Both the position numbers and the translations under genes were made by a program. Of a stretch of 47,273 nt of DNA, positions 17,073 through 25,038 are shown piece by piece. The stretch's first letter is position 1. The number at the start of each line of letters is the position of its first letter. This stretch comes from an uncultured Clostridia bacterium (lineage in GTDB: Bacteria > Bacillota > Clostridia > TANB77 > CAG-508), in NCBI GenBank assembly GCA_944391965.1, contig CALXVH010000011.1, positions 1 through 47,273 on the forward strand, given 5' to 3'. The notes under the pieces are model-generated. The model was given only the letters and a program-made list of their open reading frames with translations. It ran no database searches and was not told where the DNA came from.

Positions 17073-18194
17073 ATGGGGATCGAATCAAATTTAAGAAAAG
17101 AAGGAATCAAAGTTACAGAAGAACTTGATAAGATAAAAGTTAATACTATAGCAAAGAATGTTGCTCAAAAGATTGTAGCAGCATTCCCTGAACTTGACTT
17201 TAAATTGGGGGAAGTATTTATAAAACTTTCTCAATTAAAAATGTATTATGCAGAAGTGCCAAAGGGCTTTTCAGAAGCTAATTACTTCTACAAAAATACT
17301 TCAATTTATTTTAACCAAGAAGTCCCTATAGATAAAATTGAAAATTATGCTATTCATGAATGTATTCATTATTTACAAGAGAGAAAAGACAAAGCTGGAT
17401 TTTTATTAAGGCTAGGTCTATGTGACTTAACACAATATAGAGTTCATGGATTAGCTCTAAATGAAGCTGCAGTACAATATGCAACAGCTAAGGCAACAAA
17501 AGAACCAAAAGATAATGTAAAATATTATGGAATTTCTTTTGACACAATTAGCCCCACTTGCTATCCACTAATATGCAATTTGATTGAACAAATGGCATAT
17601 GTAACAGGAGAAAAAGTTCTTTTTGATAGTACATTTAATAGTAATAATAATTTTAAAGATTCTTTTATAGAAAAAACTTCAGAAGATACATTTTATACGC
17701 TAGAAAAGAATTTTGATAAGATATTAAAACTTGAAGAAGATTTATTAAAATTAAATAATAAAATGGAACTTTCAGATAATTTAAATTCAGGACTTAACAA
17801 AAAAAGACTTAAAATAAAGAATAATATTCAAAGTACATTTATGGAATCACAAAATTTAATAATTACTTCATATTTTGATACAGCTTTTGAAAGAATTACA
17901 AATCTAGAAGAAGTAGAGAATTATAGAAGATCATTATATAATTACAAAAATTTAGTAGGATATGTTGATGGAATTGATACATTTAACGAATATTATATAA
18001 AAACTATGAATAAATTAGAAAATAAATATAATGAACTTGAAAGTGGAACGATAGCTAAAAATACAGAACAAGAGAAAGTTGGATTGCCAATAGAAAGAAA
18101 AAATAAATTCCAAGTAATATGGCAAACTATAAAGAATTTCTTGTTTAAATCTGGAGAAGAATATAAAAAAGAGACTCAACATGAGATAAAATAA
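17073..18194 (+). CDS. Putative zinc metalloprotease with HExxH motif (unknown family)
   Basis: I do not recognise the 373-aa protein as a named family. It carries HECIHYLQE (zinc-binding HECIH at 95-99) and, about 30 residues on, a helix LALNEAAVQYA whose Glu131 could be the third ligand, the layout of gluzincins. The C-terminal half is helical and charged (for example LEEDLLKLNNKMEL), ending in a basic segment. No signal peptide or membrane span is visible, so it is probably cytoplasmic. Another HExxH protein with a different fold outline is encoded at 20799. The gene has a likely -10 (TATAAT, 17033-17038), an AAGGAG ribosome binding site and its own terminator. Confidence 0.7.
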   Translation: MGIESNLRKEGIKVTEELDKIKVNTIAKNVAQKIVAAFPELDFKLGEVFIKLSQLKMYYAEVPKGFSEANYFYKNTSIYFNQEVPIDKIENYAIHECIHYLQERKDKAGFLLRLGLCDLTQYRVHGLALNEAAVQYATAKATKEPKDNVKYYGISFDTISPTCYPLICNLIEQMAYVTGEKVLFDSTFNSNNNFKDSFIEKTSEDTFYTLEKNFDKILKLEEDLLKLNNKMELSDNLNSGLNKKRLKIKNNIQSTFMESQNLIITSYFDTAFERITNLEEVENYRRSLYNYKNLVGYVDGIDTFNEYYIKTMNKLENKYNELESGTIAKNTEQEKVGLPIERKNKFQVIWQTIKNFLFKSGEEYKKETQHEIK

Positions 18195-18197
18195 ATT

Positions 18198-18226
18198 AAA
18201 AAGCCTAAATTATTTAGGTTTTTTAA
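18198..18226 (+). terminator. Rho-independent terminator after the HExxH gene
   Basis: Stem CCTAAA/TTTAGG with A-T extension and a T-run, ahead of the infC promoter. Confidence 0.75.
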
Positions 18227-18234
18227 TTTTTTTG

Positions 18235-18263
18235 TTGACAATAATTAAAAAAGATGTTATTAT
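18235..18263 (+). promoter_or_regulatory. Sigma-A promoter for infC-rpmI-rplT
   Basis: TTGACA at 18235-18240, 17-nt spacer, TATTAT at 18258-18263. Confidence 0.85.
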
Positions 18264-18269
18264 ATATAA

Positions 18270-18430
18270 GCGATTAAAGAAGAAGGTAACCACTTCCACC
18301 TTGTCTATAAGAATAGAAAGGTAAATAATTAAATATAACTTATATTGTAATTATTTTAGTGGGTTAACTTGTGTCTTTAAGTTAATTCATTTTTTTATTG
18401 TCTAAATAAAATTAGGCGAAAATATATGGA
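18270..18430 (+). promoter_or_regulatory. infC operon leader, possible L20-responsive region
   Basis: The transcript leader is about 170 nt. It contains a hairpin AAGGT-AACCACTTCC-ACCTT near 18284-18303 and further short complementary segments. In Firmicutes this operon is controlled by ribosomal protein L20 binding the infC leader; assigning that mechanism here rests on position, not on a recognised consensus. Confidence 0.4.
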
Positions 18431-18441
18431 GGTGTTTTAGA

Positions 18442-18951
18442 ATAAAACAGGATTTACCTATTAACGAAAAAATTAGAGCCAAAGAAGTCAACTTAATAGA
18501 CGAAAATGGTGAAAAATTAGGAGTAATGTCACTTAACGAAGCACTTAATATAGCTTCAGAGAAAAATTTGGATGTAGCTTTAGTTTCTCCAAATACAGTA
18601 CCACCTGTTTGCAAGATTATGAATTATGGTAAATATAAATTCGAGCAAGCCAAAAGGGAAAAAGAAGCTAAAAAGAAACAAAAAGTATTCGAATTAAAAG
18701 AGATTAGAGTAACACCTAATATTGAAGAACACGATTTTGGCTTTAAATCTAAAAATGCAAGAAAATTCTTAGAAGATGGAGCAAAAGTAAAAATAACAGT
18801 TAGATTTAGAGGAAGAGAAGTTAATAATGTTAAATTAGGAGAAGCAGTTATCAACAAATTTATAGAAGAATTAAGTGATATAGCATCTCCAGAAAAGAAA
18901 CCTTTATTAGAAGGTAGAAATATGTTTGTAATTTTATCAAAAAAAGCATAA
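18442..18951 (+). CDS. infC: Translation initiation factor IF-3 (ATA start codon)
   Basis: IF-3 binds the 30S subunit and checks start-codon pairing. The conserved N-terminal domain is encoded well upstream of the first ATG (18526): KQDLPINEKIRAKEVNLIDE, then NGEKLGVMSLNEAL. An excellent GGAGGTG at 18428-18434 places the start at ATA, 18442-18444, with 7-nt spacing, and no ATG, GTG or TTG is available there in frame. This gives 169 aa, the normal length. A rare start codon allows IF-3 to repress its own synthesis (E. coli and B. subtilis use ATT). The C-terminal domain (VKITVRFRGREV, then the NMFVILSKK end) is intact. rpmI and rplT follow. Confidence 0.92.
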   Translation: MKQDLPINEKIRAKEVNLIDENGEKLGVMSLNEALNIASEKNLDVALVSPNTVPPVCKIMNYGKYKFEQAKREKEAKKKQKVFELKEIRVTPNIEEHDFGFKSKNARKFLEDGAKVKITVRFRGREVNNVKLGEAVINKFIEELSDIASPEKKPLLEGRNMFVILSKKA

Positions 18952-18970
18952 ATAGAAAGGAGCAATTAAA

Positions 18971-19168
18971 ATGCCAAAATTAAAAACAAATAAAGCTGCA
19001 AGCAAAAGATATGGTTTTACAGCAAAAGGAAAAGTAAAAAGAACATCTGCAAATGCTAGACACAGATTATCTACAAAAACAAGTAGACAAAAAATGTCTA
19101 GAAAACAAAATTCTTATGCAGACAAAACATGTGTTGAAGGAATCAAAAAATTATTACCTTATGGTTAA
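18971..19168 (+). CDS. rpmI: Ribosomal protein L35
   Basis: The 65-aa basic protein begins MPKLKTNKAASKRYGFTAKG, the L35 signature, and ends KKLLPYG. It is a component of the 50S subunit. It lies between infC and rplT with a GAAAGGAGC ribosome binding site, the universal order of this operon. Confidence 0.97.
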   Translation: MPKLKTNKAASKRYGFTAKGKVKRTSANARHRLSTKTSRQKMSRKQNSYADKTCVEGIKKLLPYG

Positions 19169-19200
19169 TAAAAAGAACGAAGAATGAGGAGGAATAGAAA

Positions 19201-19551
19201 ATGGCAAGAGTAAAAACAGCAAGAATTACTCGTAAAAAACATAAAAAAGTATTAAAACAAGCAAAAGGATATTTTGGTGCAAAAAGATACAGATTTAGAA
19301 TGGCTAAACAAGCTGTTATGAAATCTGGAATGTACGCATATATAGCTAGAAAAGATAAAAAGAGTAATTTTAGAAAATTATGGATTGCAAGAATAAATGC
19401 AGCTGCAAGAATGAATGGAATTTCTTATAGCAAATTAATAGCTGGATTAAAGAAAGCTAATGTAACAATTAACAGAAAAATGTTAGCAGATATTGCTATA
19501 ACAGATCCAAAAGCATTCACAGAAATAGCTGAAATTGCAAAAAAAGCATAG
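19201..19551 (+). CDS. rplT: Ribosomal protein L20
   Basis: The 116-aa basic protein shows the L20 signatures [40 protein letters not shown] and a C-terminal [14 protein letters not shown]. It is required early in 50S assembly and, in Firmicutes, represses its own operon by binding the infC leader. AGGAGG precedes the ATG. Confidence 0.97.
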   Translation: MARVKTARITRKKHKKVLKQAKGYFGAKRYRFRMAKQAVMKSGMYAYIARKDKKSNFRKLWIARINAAARMNGISYSKLIAGLKKANVTINRKMLADIAITDPKAFTEIAEIAKKA

Positions 19552-19567
19552 TAAAATAAAATTCTAA

Positions 19568-19597
19568 GATACTAGTTTGTTAAAAACTAGTATTTTT
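19568..19597 (+). terminator. Rho-independent terminator after rplT
   Basis: ACTAGTTT/AAACTAGT stem with flanking AT pairs and a T-run. Confidence 0.85.
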
Positions 19598-19698
19598 GTG
19601 CATAAAAATGCATAGTATATAATAAGAAATTTATATGTGTGCGATTGTTGTTTTTTCAATAGACATAAAATAAAAATAAGAAAGGGGGGAATATTTTT

Positions 19699-20199
19699 AT
19701 GGTAGAAGAGCAAAAAATATTATCGATTATAGATTATATAAATCAAAATAATATATGTAATAAATACTTGGATAAATTAAAAAATATAATTGGCAATAAC
19801 AATGTAGAAATAATATCAAGAGTTAAAGAAAAACAATCAGCATTAGATAAAATGAAAGTAAGACATTTTGTTTCTGCAAATCAAATAAGTGATTTTATTG
19901 GTTATATGATAATTACAGATACAGTAGAAGATGTTTATAAAATAAAAAATAGAATAGAAAATAACTTGGGAAATTGTCTAGAAGAAGATTATATAAAAAA
20001 TCCAAAGAATGGTTATAAAAGTATACATTTAAATTATTTAGTGGAAAAAAATATTCCTCTAGAGATACAGATAAAAACAAAGCAAATGAAAGCAGCACAA
20101 GATATAGTACATGATAAAATATATAAGAATTTTAATTTATCAGAAGAATTAAGAAATGTGCTTAGTAATTTAGTATTTTTAAAAGTTTTAAAGCAATAA
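19699..20199 (+). CDS. RelA/SpoT-fold nucleotidyltransferase (small alarmone synthetase-like)
   Basis: The 166-aa protein is only the synthetase fold: SRVKEKQSALDKM (basic ATP-binding residues Arg41, Lys43), Asp65 in ISDFIGYMI, the substrate loop GYKSIH (105-110) and Glu122 in LEIQIKTKQ. There is no HD hydrolase, TGS or ACT domain. The Arg normally following in the D-x-x-G-x-R motif is Met70 here, so (p)ppGpp synthesis is likely but not certain; members of this fold can also act as tRNA-modifying or nucleotide toxins. It has a strong AAGGGGGG ribosome binding site and shares a bidirectional terminator with spoVAE. Confidence 0.82.
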   Translation: MVEEQKILSIIDYINQNNICNKYLDKLKNIIGNNNVEIISRVKEKQSALDKMKVRHFVSANQISDFIGYMIITDTVEDVYKIKNRIENNLGNCLEEDYIKNPKNGYKSIHLNYLVEKNIPLEIQIKTKQMKAAQDIVHDKIYKNFNLSEELRNVLSNLVFLKVLKQ

Positions 20200-20220
20200 A
20201 GAATTAATCTTTATTGCTTT
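20190..20220. terminator. Bidirectional terminator between convergent genes
   Basis: Perfect 12-bp stem AAAGCAATAAAG/CTTTATTGCTTT with T/A runs on both sides. Both flanking stop codons lie inside it. Confidence 0.85.
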
Positions 20221-20606
20221 TTCATTTTTGGTTTAGCAATTAAAGAAGCTAAATAACCAAAGAATATTGCAGCAGCAATACCACCTGCTGCATTTTTTAT
20301 ACCACCAGTAAACGCACCAAGAAGTCCAGATGTTTTAACACCTTCTATTGCGCCTTTTGCTAAATTATATCCGAATCCAGTAAGAGGAACAGTTGCGCCG
20401 GCTCCTGCAAAATCTACAATATATTTATATATTCCAAGTCCACCTAATATAACACCAGCAGTAACAAATGTAACTAGTATTCTAGCAGAAGTTAATTTCG
20501 TTTTATCAATTAAAATTTGACCTATTACACATATAAGTCCACCAACGACAAATGCTTTTAAAAGAGTAGACCATTCAAAAACAGTTGACCAATCAATATT
20601 ACTCAT
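20211..20606 (-). CDS. spoVAE: Stage V sporulation protein AE
   Basis: SpoVAE is part of the membrane channel that moves Ca-dipicolinate into the forespore and out at germination. The 131-aa protein has the family core FVVGGLICVIGQILIDKTKL, then LVTFVTAGVILGGLGIY, FAGAGATVPLTGFG and a GI-rich C-terminal membrane segment, with about four membrane spans. GGGAGGAGA precedes the ATG at 20606. Its usual upstream partners spoVAC and spoVAD are present but 2.6 kb away, separated by two genes on the opposite strand, so spoVAE must have its own promoter here. Confidence 0.95.
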   Translation of the reverse strand: MSNIDWSTVFEWSTLLKAFVVGGLICVIGQILIDKTKLTSARILVTFVTAGVILGGLGIYKYIVDFAGAGATVPLTGFGYNLAKGAIEGVKTSGLLGAFTGGIKNAAGGIAAAIFFGYLASLIAKPKMKKQ

Positions 20607-20617
20607 GCAATCTCCTC

Positions 20618-20690
20618 CCAGAGATTAGAGACGTTCCTTTTTTTAAAAATAGGGATTTCAAAGAACGTCACTAAATCCCGATTAATCTTA
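20618..20690. repeat. Dispersed repeat family A, copy 4
   Basis: Contains AGAGACGTTCC, AGGGATTTCAAAGAACGTC and CTAAATCCCG: a diverged copy lying between the start of spoVAE and the divergent HExxH gene. Confidence 0.75.
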
Positions 20691-20738
20691 TATTAGTATT
20701 TTGTGCATGAATTAATAATTTTATACAATTTTAGAATA

Positions 20739-20767
20739 TTGAATGTAAAAAAAACTTATGATAAAAT
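20739..20767 (+). promoter_or_regulatory. Probable sigma-A promoter of the HExxH gene
   Basis: TTGAAT at 20739-20744, 17-nt spacer, TAAAAT at 20762-20767. Confidence 0.5.
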
Positions 20768-20798
20768 TATAAAAAATAATTTTTAAAGGATGCAAAAG

Positions 20799-22769
20799 AT
20801 GATTGAAAGTGAAGTTTTCAAGAGGTATCAATTACCAATAGAAGAGTTACGACCAAAAATAATTGATACAATAGTAGAAGTTTATGGTGAAAGACATAGA
20901 GCTCAAATAGAAGATAGATTAAATAATTTATATATAAATTCATATGTTACAGCTGAAGATGTAAAAAATGATTATAATACAAAAAGTAGCCACTTTGTAT
21001 CTATGCTATCAGTAAAATTTTTACGAAATATAGGAATGGATATTTCAAAAGAAACAGAAGATAAAGTATATGAAAGAGGAACTTTTCATTTGCAAGAGGA
21101 ACATAAAGAAGTTTTAAAACAATATTTCGGAACTTCTAATTTTACTGATTATGGAAAAATTCTTTCATTTGATGATAAATTAATAAATTCAGAAAACGAC
21201 TATGCAAACAGAATGCATAAAGCTAATAGATGTGAGATTTTAAAAGCTATGGGCTTAGAAATTTCGCCAGAAAATTATGATGAAGTTATACAAACTAAGC
21301 AAGGTCAAGAATGTTTAAATAGAGTAATGGATATATATAAAGTAGCTGCTGAGTGTAAGAATGAGATTAATCAATTTAAGGAAGATAATAAAGATTATAT
21401 AGAATATTTAGAAAAAGTTAAAAAATATGAGCAAGAATTAAAATTTAAATACATGAAGGAATATGCAAAGCAAATTGTTCCTTATTGTGATAAAGAACTT
21501 GGAACTAAAATAGAAGACGCATTAGCTAAAAACTATAATTCAGATTATAGTTTTACACAAGAAGTAGATAAAGATGGAATATATATTGCAAGGTATGGAG
21601 CCCCTCTAATTTTTGCTTTTTCAGAGGATGCAAAAGAAAAATTAGCTAAAGATAACTTTGAATCTATGCGAGTAAAATCAGATAGGGTAAAATATTTTAA
21701 AGCCAAAGGACTAGATTTAGGTAATAATTATGAAGATTATGAAAATAGTGAGGAAGCAAAGAAATTATTGCCTGACAAAGAGCTGGTAGAAACAGTGTAT
21801 ACAATAAAAAAAGAATGTGACAAAGAAATGGACATGGAGTTCTTTTTAAATACAGGAAATTACGAGGCTTGTAAAAGAAATATATTAGCACAAGGGATAA
21901 AAATACAAGATAGCTTTTGTAAAGAATTTGTCGAAAATGGTGTAACATGTATAGTTCCAAATGTTAGACAAGATGCTAATGGAAACTATAGTTTATTTAA
22001 TATAGTTCATTTGCCACTAGTAAAAATTTTACCAGAGTATAAAGATGTGCAGATAATACACGAATTACTACATACTGTAGAATCGAGCATGAAACAAACT
22101 TCAGAAGATGAGATATATTTTAAATTTGGTTTTGATGAAGCAGTAGAACCAATATGCCATAACGAAGATGAACTTATTGTAGACGATAGGCAAGGAAATC
22201 CAAATGAGCCAAAAAGAAGCTATGAATTTTTTTCTGAAAATTTACATCAAGAATTAGCAATTGAAGTTACCAGAAGACTACATGAAAAAGGAATATATTT
22301 GTATGGAGACCCAAAACTGGCTAGAGAAACTGGATCGACTACGTATGAGCATTATAATGTTATAACTAAAAATTTTCAAAAAGAATATAGAGAAGAAATG
22401 ATTGATGGAATGATGGCACCTACTAGAGATGGAATAACAGAAATTGTTGGAAAAGAAAATTTTGAAAATTTAAATGCAGCTGTAAGCGAATATGCTAAAT
22501 TACCATATTATAAAATGATGGATGACATTTTGGCTAAAAGAGACACAGATTTAACAAGAAAAAGGACAGAACTTGCTAATAGAGGAGCAAAAATAGTAAA
22601 AGATATGAAGGAATATGAACAAACTAGAGAAGAATATAGCATATCTGTTCAAAAAATAGGTAAAACAACAGTACATAGGTCTCTACAAAATAAAAGAGCT
22701 GCAATGCAAGCACTTACAAATGATAAGACTAAAGTTTTGGAAGGAGAACAATCAAGAAATGAGCAATAA
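20799..22769 (+). CDS. Large putative zinc metalloprotease with HExxH motif (unknown family)
   Basis: I do not recognise this 656-aa protein. Its N-terminal two thirds are helical and highly charged. A zinc-binding HELLHTVE (HELLH near 421-425) follows a hydrophobic strand (VQIIHELL), and SENLHQELAIEVTRRLHEKG about 55-60 residues later could supply the third, glutamate ligand. No signal peptide or membrane span is seen. The ATG at 20799 is chosen because AAAGGA (20785-20790) has normal spacing to it and overlaps the upstream ATG. The gene overlaps the following one by 11 nt. The pair stands on the opposite strand inside the spoVA locus and is bracketed by two copies of repeat family A. Confidence 0.7.
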   Translation: MIESEVFKRYQLPIEELRPKIIDTIVEVYGERHRAQIEDRLNNLYINSYVTAEDVKNDYNTKSSHFVSMLSVKFLRNIGMDISKETEDKVYERGTFHLQEEHKEVLKQYFGTSNFTDYGKILSFDDKLINSENDYANRMHKANRCEILKAMGLEISPENYDEVIQTKQGQECLNRVMDIYKVAAECKNEINQFKEDNKDYIEYLEKVKKYEQELKFKYMKEYAKQIVPYCDKELGTKIEDALAKNYNSDYSFTQEVDKDGIYIARYGAPLIFAFSEDAKEKLAKDNFESMRVKSDRVKYFKAKGLDLGNNYEDYENSEEAKKLLPDKELVETVYTIKKECDKEMDMEFFLNTGNYEACKRNILAQGIKIQDSFCKEFVENGVTCIVPNVRQDANGNYSLFNIVHLPLVKILPEYKDVQIIHELLHTVESSMKQTSEDEIYFKFGFDEAVEPICHNEDELIVDDRQGNPNEPKRSYEFFSENLHQELAIEVTRRLHEKGIYLYGDPKLARETGSTTYEHYNVITKNFQKEYREEMIDGMMAPTRDGITEIVGKENFENLNAAVSEYAKLPYYKMMDDILAKRDTDLTRKRTELANRGAKIVKDMKEYEQTREEYSISVQKIGKTTVHRSLQNKRAAMQALTNDKTKVLEGEQSRNEQ

Positions 22770-23196
22770 TTATTCTAAAGCATATGTAGAAGTATTAGAA
22801 ATTTTAAAATATATTCCAAGAGAAGATTTAGAAAAAGTTCCAAAAGATATAATATATACTTTGGAAAATTGTGCAGATAAAGAGTATATCTTTAAAATTA
22901 ATAAAAGTGTTCCTTTTGAAGAACAGAACTTAATGGAAGAAACAAAAGATATACTTGCCAACTTTTTTAGGGATTATTGGGCAACTGATTTTCAAAGAGA
23001 ACAGATTTTGATAAAAGAAAAACAAGATGAGTATGAATTAGAAAAGAATAAGATAAAAATTAATTATGATGAATTATTTAAGAATAAAAAGATAGAGGAA
23101 AAACCAAAAACAGAACTAACAGTAATACCAGAAAAGAAATGGTATGAGAAGTTTTTGGATTATATGAAGAAAATATTTAAATTCAAAAGGGATTGA
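22759..23196 (+). CDS. Unknown charged protein, partner of the HExxH gene
   Basis: A 145-aa protein: MSNNYSKAYVEVLEILKYIP, then REDLEKVPKDIIYTLENCAD, a helix-rich middle with LANFFRDYWATDFQREQIL, and a basic tail (KKWYEKFLDYMKKIFKFKRD). I recall similar small proteins from clostridial genomes but no function. The start at 22759 follows AAGGAG at somewhat long spacing; translation is probably coupled, since the frame overlaps the end of the HExxH gene. The stop codon lies inside repeat copy 5, so the element has been joined to or has reshaped the 3' end. Confidence 0.65.
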   Translation: MSNNYSKAYVEVLEILKYIPREDLEKVPKDIIYTLENCADKEYIFKINKSVPFEEQNLMEETKDILANFFRDYWATDFQREQILIKEKQDEYELEKNKIKINYDELFKNKKIEEKPKTELTVIPEKKWYEKFLDYMKKIFKFKRD

Positions 23197-23241
23197 GGGA
23201 TGTTCCCAGGGATTTGGGGACGTTCCTCAAATCCCTTTTTC
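23188..23241. repeat. Dispersed repeat family A, copy 5, acting as shared terminator
   Basis: GGGATTGAGGGATGTTCC followed by GGGATTTGGGGACGTTCC and TCAAATCCCTTTTT. It forms a stem of about 10 bp with T-runs, placed between convergent genes, and supplies the TGA stop of the upstream gene. Confidence 0.8.
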
Positions 23242-24245
23242 TAAATTTCTATGCTAACAGCATGTGCAATTCCAGGAATACTTTCACCTTGTTGTGTAGA
23301 AGTAGAATTCATTAAAGCTCCTGTCGCAATTAATAATATCTTTTTATACTTTTTAGTTTGTAACATATTAAATAAATAGCCAGAAAATACTGTACCACAG
23401 CAAGCGCAACCACTTCCACCAGCATGTGTGTCTTGGGTTGCTTTATCAAAAATTAAAACTCCACAATCATTGTAGTTAGCTTTTATATTAAAACCTTTTG
23501 TTTGTGCAAGTTCAATTAATATTTCTTTACCAACATGTCCAAGATCACCAGTTATAATTGCATCATAATAACTTGGATTTCTGCCAGTATCACTAAAGTG
23601 TGTAATTAAAGTATCTAAAGCAGCAGGTGCCATTGCAGCTCCCATATTATTACCATCTTTAATTCCCATATCAATAATTCTACCTGGAGTAAAATGTGTT
23701 ACAAAAGGACCTGTTCCAGCAGAAGATAAAATTGCAGCACCAGAACCAGTAACGGTCCATTGGGAAGATTGAGGTCTTTGGTTACCAAGTTCCAATGGAA
23801 ATCTAAATTGTTTTTCTGCACTACAAAAGTGACTAGAAGCAGCACATATAACATTATCAGCAGCACCACCATCAATAAATACAGAACCCAAGCCCAAACC
23901 CTCAACAAAAGTAGAACAAGCACCAAATATACCTATAAATGGAATGTTAGAATCTCGTAATCCAAAACTAGAAGAAATACATTGATTTAATAAGTCGCCA
24001 GCAAAACAATAATCAATACTGGATATTGGAAGATTAGATTTTTTTATTGCAGAATAAACTGTTTCTTTTAATATTTTACTTTCAGCTTTTTCCCAACTTT
24101 TTTCTCCCCAGAATTCATCTTCTAAGCATTTATCGAAATATTTAGCAAGAGGCCCCTCAGCTTCTTTTGGACCAACAATACTTGCTGTGTCTAAAATAGT
24201 AGGAGGCTTAGTAAATTTAATAGTTTGTTTACCTAATTTTTCCAA
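23241..24245 (-). CDS. spoVAD: Stage V sporulation protein AD
   Basis: SpoVAD is a thiolase-fold protein that binds dipicolinic acid and is needed for its uptake by the forespore. The 334-aa protein has family marks: GKQTIKFTKPPTILDTASIV, then GPKEAEGPL, GIFGACSTFVEGL, SSHFCSAEKQFRFPLELGNQ, GSGCACCG and the end QQGESIPGIAHAVSIE. The start is a TTG at 24245 behind AAGGAG; the nearby ATG is out of frame. It follows spoVAC by 12 nt. Here the operon ends after spoVAD, with spoVAE displaced. Confidence 0.96.
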   Translation of the reverse strand: MEKLGKQTIKFTKPPTILDTASIVGPKEAEGPLAKYFDKCLEDEFWGEKSWEKAESKILKETVYSAIKKSNLPISSIDYCFAGDLLNQCISSSFGLRDSNIPFIGIFGACSTFVEGLGLGSVFIDGGAADNVICAASSHFCSAEKQFRFPLELGNQRPQSSQWTVTGSGAAILSSAGTGPFVTHFTPGRIIDMGIKDGNNMGAAMAPAALDTLITHFSDTGRNPSYYDAIITGDLGHVGKEILIELAQTKGFNIKANYNDCGVLIFDKATQDTHAGGSGCACCGTVFSGYLFNMLQTKKYKKILLIATGALMNSTSTQQGESIPGIAHAVSIEI

Positions 24246-24257
24246 AAAATCATCTCC

Positions 24258-24722
24258 TTATGCTAAAGTTATTCCTTGTGTATTAAAAATAAGATATATA
24301 ATACCAACGATAATAGAACTACAAATACCAAAAACTAAAACAGGTCCAGCAATAGTAAACATTTTACTACCAACACCCATAACATAACCTTCGGACTTAT
24401 ATTCTATAGAAGGTGCAACAATAGAGTTAGCAAAACCAGTAATAGGAACTAAAGAACCTGCACCTGCGAATTTTCCAATCTTATTAAAGATATTTAAACT
24501 AGTTAAAAATGCACTAATAGCTATTAAAATAATAGAAACGATAGTTCCAGAAGTTGCTTCATCAAAGCCACGTGCTTTACATATAAGTGAGATAATTTGA
24601 CCAAAAGTGCAAATTAAGCCTCCAACCCAGAATGCATTAAAGCAATTCTTTAATATGGGGGAATTAGGAGATTTTTTATCTACATATTCTTGATATTTTT
24701 TTTGTGTTTCTATAGGTTGCAT
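24258..24722 (-). CDS. spoVAC: Stage V sporulation protein AC
   Basis: SpoVAC is a mechanosensitive-type membrane protein of the Ca-DPA channel. The 154-aa protein has FWVGGLICTFGQIISL, then FAGAGSLVPITGFANSIVAP and further membrane spans, about four to five in all. GAAAGGAG precedes the ATG. It lies between the dodecin gene and spoVAD with short gaps, so all three form one minus-strand operon. Confidence 0.96.
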   Translation of the reverse strand: MQPIETQKKYQEYVDKKSPNSPILKNCFNAFWVGGLICTFGQIISLICKARGFDEATSGTIVSIILIAISAFLTSLNIFNKIGKFAGAGSLVPITGFANSIVAPSIEYKSEGYVMGVGSKMFTIAGPVLVFGICSSIIVGIIYLIFNTQGITLA

Positions 24723-24734
24723 AATTACTCCTTT

Positions 24735-24947
24735 CTACATATTAGAATGATCTATATAAAATGTTAATTCTATTTCAGCAAAATATTCAGAAATTTTACC
24801 ATCTTGAATACTTGCTGTTTGGTCAATTACCTTAACCTCTGATATATAATTTATTGTTTTTGAAGCTTCACTAATTGTTTGCACAATTGCATCTTTCCAA
24901 GATATGTTAGAAGAACCTCTAACACGAATATGTTTTTCTACAGTCAT
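24735..24947 (-). CDS. Dodecin-family flavin-binding protein
   Basis: Dodecins are small proteins forming hollow dodecamers that store flavins or their breakdown products. The 70-aa protein has the family outline: VEKHIRVRGSSNISWKDAI, then SEASKTINYISEVKVIDQTA, SIQDGKISEYFAEIELTF. I start at the ATG at 24947 because AGGAGGT precedes it; the longer frame from 24989 adds a hydrophobic stretch not found in dodecins. It is the first gene of a unit with spoVAC and spoVAD, 12 nt apart, which points to expression in the forespore. Confidence 0.85.
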   Translation of the reverse strand: MTVEKHIRVRGSSNISWKDAIVQTISEASKTINYISEVKVIDQTASIQDGKISEYFAEIELTFYIDHSNM

Positions 24948-25038
24948 TACAATACCTCCTATAAATAAAATTACTAATATTTTTTCCATTTAATTTAATT
25001 TTATACAGATGGATGATATAATATAAAAAAGGAATTTT

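Noticed and set aside
24990..25020. TGTATA-like -35 for sigma-G upstream of the dodecin-spoVAC-spoVAD operon (minus strand)
   Set aside because: No matching CATNNTA -10 at the proper spacing could be found.
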